DNA from: Byssochlamys sp. IMV 00236
Taxonomy: Eukaryota; Ascomycota; Eurotiomycetes; Eurotiales; Thermoascaceae
Length of the DNA: 12,194 nucleotides
Direction: 5' to 3'
Assembly: GCA_001931875.2 (NCBI GenBank)
Contig: MSJH02000591.1
Span: 1-12,194 of the forward strand
Both the position numbers and the translations under genes were made by a program. How positions within the stretch are numbered: the stretch's first letter is position 1; the number at the start of each line of letters is the position of its first letter. Shown in pieces: positions 8,401 through 12,194 of the stretch. Under the pieces are notes generated by a model. That model was not told the DNA's origin. It saw only the letters and a program-made list of their open reading frames with translations, and ran no database searches.

Positions 8401-10790
8401 TTACTTTTTTTTAAAAAAAAAAATAGACGAAATACACTTTGCACTGCGTCAGTTCATCCCATCTATTGAGCCTGTTATTGGAAAGCTTCCGTTTACAACC
8501 AACACAGAAAGGATCGGTAAGAATTTGGTTACAAATGCTGCAAGTGATGCTCCTGCAAATGCCTCTGCTGCTGCTTGCAAATCAGACGATCATTTAGAAG
8601 ACATTGAGGGACTACGAAATATGGTGGAGGAATTAAAAGAAAGCGTGAAAAAGAATCAAGAATCTATGGCAAAGATACGAAGAGAGAAAAACGAGTTACT
8701 CATGAAAGTCTCCAAGGCAGCTGCAGATATAAAAGAAAGAGATGATCGTATCCTGGCTATTGAAGCGGAAAATCAAAGACTAGTTAAAGAACACCAGAAA
8801 GTGTTACTTAAAGGTAATGATGTGCAACAGAACCAAGATGAATCAGTCCCTAGGCAATCAGAATCAACATCTTCAGCAGTTCTCCATGAGTCAGAGTCAA
8901 CATTATCCTTGCCGTCACCGCCACCCCCTCCTCCTCCTCCTCCACCACCACCACCACCACCACTTCCATCATCCAACGCATTATCCATGCCTACTCAGGC
9001 TGATATATCCAAGCAATCTATAATCCGAAAGCGAAACCTTGTACGTAAAGATCCATCAAACCGTTCTTCGAGATATTTGCATCCACTTGCCTTGAATCTA
9101 TGCTTCTCTGATCTAAAATCGCTACAAAAGAATTCGACCTCAACTTCATTATTGTCTACTATAAACAATTTGACCGAAAGTCACCAAAGTGTAGAGTCGC
9201 CTTGCTTGATCGAGCAAGATTTTGTTAAACGACCTGCTGTACCCATGAAGCAATTCTTTTGGTCCAAGCTATCCAAGGATAAAATCAACAATACGGTCTG
9301 GGAAGAGATATTTGAGCCATCTTTAACTGAATCCATGAGTTCTGACAGCAGTAGCGATGAACTTGAAATGGATGGTACACTTGAGTTAGATACAACTGAA
9401 TTGGAAAGACTGTTTAAAAAGAACACAAATTTAAACAATAATAATAACAGCAAAAACCAGCAAATACAGACCCGAAAACAGCATTTGATCACACTATTAG
9501 AATTTAACCGTGCTAACAATATAGCCATCATGTTGGCAAAGATAAAACTGCCATATTCCGAGATTAGAGACGCTATATGGAATATTGACGATACAAAGCT
9601 CACAATTGACAATTTGATTGCTATTAGACAGTATATTCCTACAAAAGAAGAGATTGAGATAGTCAAAGAATACCAAGGCGATGTTAATATGCTTGGCAAT
9701 ACGGAAAGATATTTTAGAGCAGTAAGTTTAAATTCTAGGACATAAGCATGAGTACCAAAGCATTAAGTTAGATAATGTATATTCCACGTTTGGCAGATCG
9801 GTTGAACTGTATGATCTTCCGTCGCCGGTTTGATCAAGAACTGCAAGAAATTTTACCAGAGATGGATATAATACAGCTAGCTGTAACAGAACTCAAAGAA
9901 AGCAAAAGGTTTAAACATGTGCTAAAGGTAAACTAGTATGCTTTGTTAGACCAATACTAAGGCTAAATTAGACTGTGCTTGCTATCGGTAACTATTTGAA
10001 CGGACAAACGGTGCGCGGTAATGCGGTTGGGTTCCATATTGACGCACTTTTGAAGGTATGTTTTTATAAAGATAATTCTGGAATTTAACTCTTATTATTT
10101 TCAAAAGATGAGAGACACAAAGGCAGAAGGTGAAGGTGTGAGTAATGTTCCTACCTTGCTGCATTACTTGGTTCATTTTCTGTCAAAGTCCGACGATGAT
10201 GTTTTAAACTTTAAGCAAGATATCTCACACCTTGCAGCGGCAGCCAAGTGTAAGTTTAGTATAAATATATATATATAAACTCTTTCTAATACCATTTTAG
10301 TATCACCGCCTATTATCTTTGCATCAGTGAATGCACTTGGAGGAGGCTTAGTTCAGATTAAAGAAGAGTTGAGTGCGAGTAGAAGAAAGGTGTCAGAACA
10401 TCAAATAGATAGATTCGTGGAAGCAATGGAGGTGAACTAGTTGTATAAAGTATAAAGATATATATTAACTCTATCATTAGGAGTTTGTTCTAGAGACAGA
10501 ACCGATTATTGAAGATTTGAAGCATATGGCAAAAGATGTTGAAGATAAGCTGAAAGAGGTGATCATGTATTATGGAGAAGATCCAACCATGGTCAAATCT
10601 GAAGAATTCTTTCAGATTATAGCAAGCTTTTCTGATTCATTTGAGGTAAGACCATGACGTGTATAGTGAAACATGATCTCAATTGTACTTGTGTGACTAG
10701 AAAGCCCAAACTGAAATACACGAAGCCCGAGAAAGGGCACTGCGACGACAACGACAAGTGGAAATACAACAAAAGACGATTTGTCAATAA
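5420..10790 (+). CDS. Diaphanous-related formin, Bni1/SepA type (13 exons, ~1564 aa)
   Basis: Exons: 5420-6001, 6061-6929, 6981-7142, 7205-7292, 7370-8103, 8154-8350, 8427-9721, 9772-9927, 9972-10055, 10108-10249, 10301-10431, 10481-10645 and 10701-10790 (TAA); the joins total exactly 1565 codons. Formins nucleate and processively elongate unbranched actin for polarised growth, cables and septation. Order: Ser/Thr-rich N-terminus (1-185); GTPase-binding helix FEDLLNELN (190-198), created by the first splice; a Ser/Lys-rich insertion (~230-460); an armadillo FH3 region from NPYFYVEKL (~474) through LVNYKAGYD and PHDMM (~813) to ~895; a coiled coil (~910-985); an FH1 of 15 consecutive prolines (1042-1056); and FH2 from RPAVPMKQFFWSKL (1146) to ~1540. 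FH2 hallmarks include MYIPRLADRLNCM, AIGNYLNG and RGNAVGF followed by DTK. The protein ends 29 residues into the last exon (RERALRRQRQ), with no DAD motif. One intron appears to use a GC donor. The start is the first ATG in frame; a longer 5' exon cannot be excluded. Confidence 0.94.
6930..6983 (+). other. Formin intron 2 with tandem CAGCAG (NAGNAG) acceptor
   Basis: The intron starts at GTAACT and ends in TTACAGCAG. Using the first AG (6980) encodes ...NSRNLS; using the second (6983) encodes ...NRNLS, one residue shorter with the frame unchanged. The exon list uses the first AG. Such acceptors commonly give both products in other eukaryotes. Confidence 0.7.
8351..8426 (+). other. Probable GC-AG intron in the formin FH3 region
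   Basis: The upstream frame runs to a stop at about 8392, and the next exon must begin at 8427 after AAATAG. A perfect TACTAAC branch point (8389-8395) lies 32 nt before the acceptor AG. The next exon needs an upstream partner ending after one base of a codon. None of the GTs near the end of the open frame fits that phase; GC at 8351 (G|GCATGT) does, giving TND-EIHFALR. The single alternative in phase, GT at 8303, would remove about 16 helix-like residues. Confidence 0.65.
8517..8585 (+). other. Candidate optional intron (exitron) in the formin
   Basis: A strong GTAAGA donor and a CAAATCAG acceptor bound 69 nt (23 codons) with no in-frame stop, so both retention and removal keep the reading frame. 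The segment encodes an Ala-rich linker between FH3 and the coiled coil. Its GC content is more like coding sequence than like the AT-rich introns elsewhere, so I keep it as coding in the main model. Confidence 0.4.
8918..8962 (+). repeat. Proline-codon repeat encoding the FH1 P15 tract
   Basis: Fifteen consecutive proline codons: a short CCG/CCA/CCC start, then five CCT, then seven CCA. It is the only strong profilin-binding tract in the formin. The two pure trinucleotide blocks are prone to slippage, so tract length may differ between strains. Confidence 0.9.
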
Positions 10791-10871
10791 AGTCAACTCT
10801 ATAATGAAAAAGTATAAACACACATATTTATTCTTAAACAAAGTGCTTGCCCTAAATAGCTTACTAATAAA
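10786..10871 (+). promoter_or_regulatory. Formin poly(A) signals
   Basis: AATAAA occurs at 10786-10791, where its TAA (10788-10790) is the formin stop codon, and again at 10866-10871 within an A-rich stretch. The second is the more conventional 3' UTR position, about 80 nt after the stop. Confidence 0.5.
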
Positions 10872-11002
10872 AAAACTGTGTTAAAACGAATACGATTTTG
10901 GTGCCTAATGAAAGTTTGGCGCACTTTTTTATTATTATTATTTTTATAAAGAACCGGGACAATTTTTAGTTTCTCCTTTTTTTTTTTTTTTTGCAACAAC
11001 AA

Positions 11003-11026
11003 CAGCAGCAGCAGCAGCAGCAGCAG
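11003..11026. repeat. (CAG)8 trinucleotide repeat
   Basis: Eight perfect CAG units flanked by CAA-rich sequence, about 110 nt upstream of the Rab start codon. No ATG-initiated frame that would give a supported protein runs through it, so it appears non-coding. Confidence 0.9.
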
Positions 11027-11085
11027 CAACAGCGGCAACAACAATAATAGTAATATAATATAATAATTGTTGTAGTATCAGTATC

Positions 11086-11109
11086 AGTAGTAGTAGTAGT
11101 AGTAGTAGT
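11086..11109. repeat. (AGT)8 trinucleotide repeat
   Basis: Eight perfect AGT units ending 27 nt before the Rab ATG, separated from the CAG tract by an AT-rich inverted repeat. It is probably part of the 5' UTR. Confidence 0.9.
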
Positions 11110-11136
11110 AGCAATAGTACACCCCCTATTATTAAA

Positions 11137-12077
<941 letters not shown>

Positions 12078-12087
12078 CAATGATAAT

Positions 12088-12093
12088 AATAAA
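12088..12093 (+). promoter_or_regulatory. AATAAA poly(A) signal of the Rab gene
   Basis: The hexamer lies 10 nt after the Rab stop codon in an AT-rich 3' flank and is the best candidate polyadenylation signal before the window ends. Confidence 0.5.
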
Positions 12094-12125
12094 GAACTAT
12101 CCTTCTTTTATCGGATATACGATGC

Positions 12126-12145
12126 TTTTTTTTTTTTAAAAAAAA
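12126..12145. repeat. T12A8 self-complementary tract
   Basis: Twelve T directly followed by eight A, preceded by ATGC. It has the same form as the T9A17 block in Rab intron 3 and the T8A11 block (8405-8423) in the formin GC-AG intron. It could take part in 3'-end formation of the Rab gene. Confidence 0.85.
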
Positions 12146-12194
12146 GTTGATCTGATATTTTCTGTAATCTGATTTAAAGAGATACGCGCGACCT

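Larger units (their letters stand above)
10872..11136 (+). promoter_or_regulatory. Promoter and 5' leader region of the Rab gene with simple repeats
   Basis: No gene is visible here. A TATAAA at 10945-10950 is a candidate core promoter about 190 nt before the Rab ATG. Downstream come a T16 run (10977-10992), CAA/CAG repeats with eight perfect CAG units (11003-11026), an inverted repeat ACAACAAT/ATTGTTGT (11038-11045 and 11066-11073) and eight AGT units (11086-11109). If transcription starts near the T run, these repeats lie in the mRNA leader. The frames through them have no supported coding function. Confidence 0.5.

Noticed and set aside
8918..8962. Minus-strand poly-glycine frame (8773-8988)
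   Set aside because: It is the reverse complement of the proline codons of the FH1 tract.
9181..9699. 172-residue open frame on the minus strand
   Set aside because: It lies wholly antisense to the conserved formin FH2 exon, is composed of reverse-complement codons and shows no domain; a shadow.
10654..10884. 76-residue + strand frame overlapping the formin last exon
   Set aside because: It reads intron 12 and exon 13 in the wrong frame; the spliced frame gives the continuous FH2 C-terminal helix and stops at 10790.

Overview
The window is a piece of a fungal nuclear chromosome. It carries four intron-rich protein genes, all on the + strand. By my splice models they contain about 29 short introns (43-109 nt), nearly all ending in TAG or CAG, with branch-point-like TACTAAC/TTAAC motifs and strong AT bias. 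Intergenic DNA is AT-rich and full of homopolymer and trinucleotide runs. Compact genes with many short introns, a Psr/SCP-type phosphatase, a Bni1/SepA-type formin and a Rab5-like GTPase fit an early-diverging filamentous fungus, most likely Mucoromycota. That placement is an inference from gene style, not from a marker gene.

Layout. (1) 125-2399: an eight-exon nuclear protein with an N-terminal DDT/WHIM-like (ISWI-partner type) region, an AT-hook inside a basic NLS-like stretch, and one C4HC3 PHD finger; a likely chromatin-remodelling or histone-reading subunit. (2) 3134-4514: a six-exon haloacid-dehalogenase-type phosphatase of the SCP/Psr (FCP1-like) family with the DLDET catalytic motif and an upstream Cys-Cys membrane-anchor motif. 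(3) 5420-10790: a thirteen-exon diaphanous-related formin with GBD, FH3, coiled coil, a 15-proline FH1 and FH2, predicted at 1564 aa, which seems to lack the usual C-terminal DAD. (4) 11137-12077: a six-exon Rab GTPase of the Rab5/22 group, 208 aa, ending in the prenylation motif CCGF.

The genes are not an operon and do not form an obvious pathway. The formin, the Rab and the membrane-type phosphatase all plausibly act at polarised growth sites or endomembranes, but their adjacency proves nothing. Each gap holds candidate core-promoter or polyadenylation elements plus simple repeats. I saw no tRNA, rRNA, transposon, CRISPR array or minus-strand gene.

The most interesting features concern RNA processing: two introns that appear to use GC instead of GT donors, a tandem CAGCAG acceptor, a frame-preserving candidate exitron in the formin, a stop codon embedded in AATAAA, and repeat-rich leaders and introns. 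I did not find a clearly novel multi-gene system.
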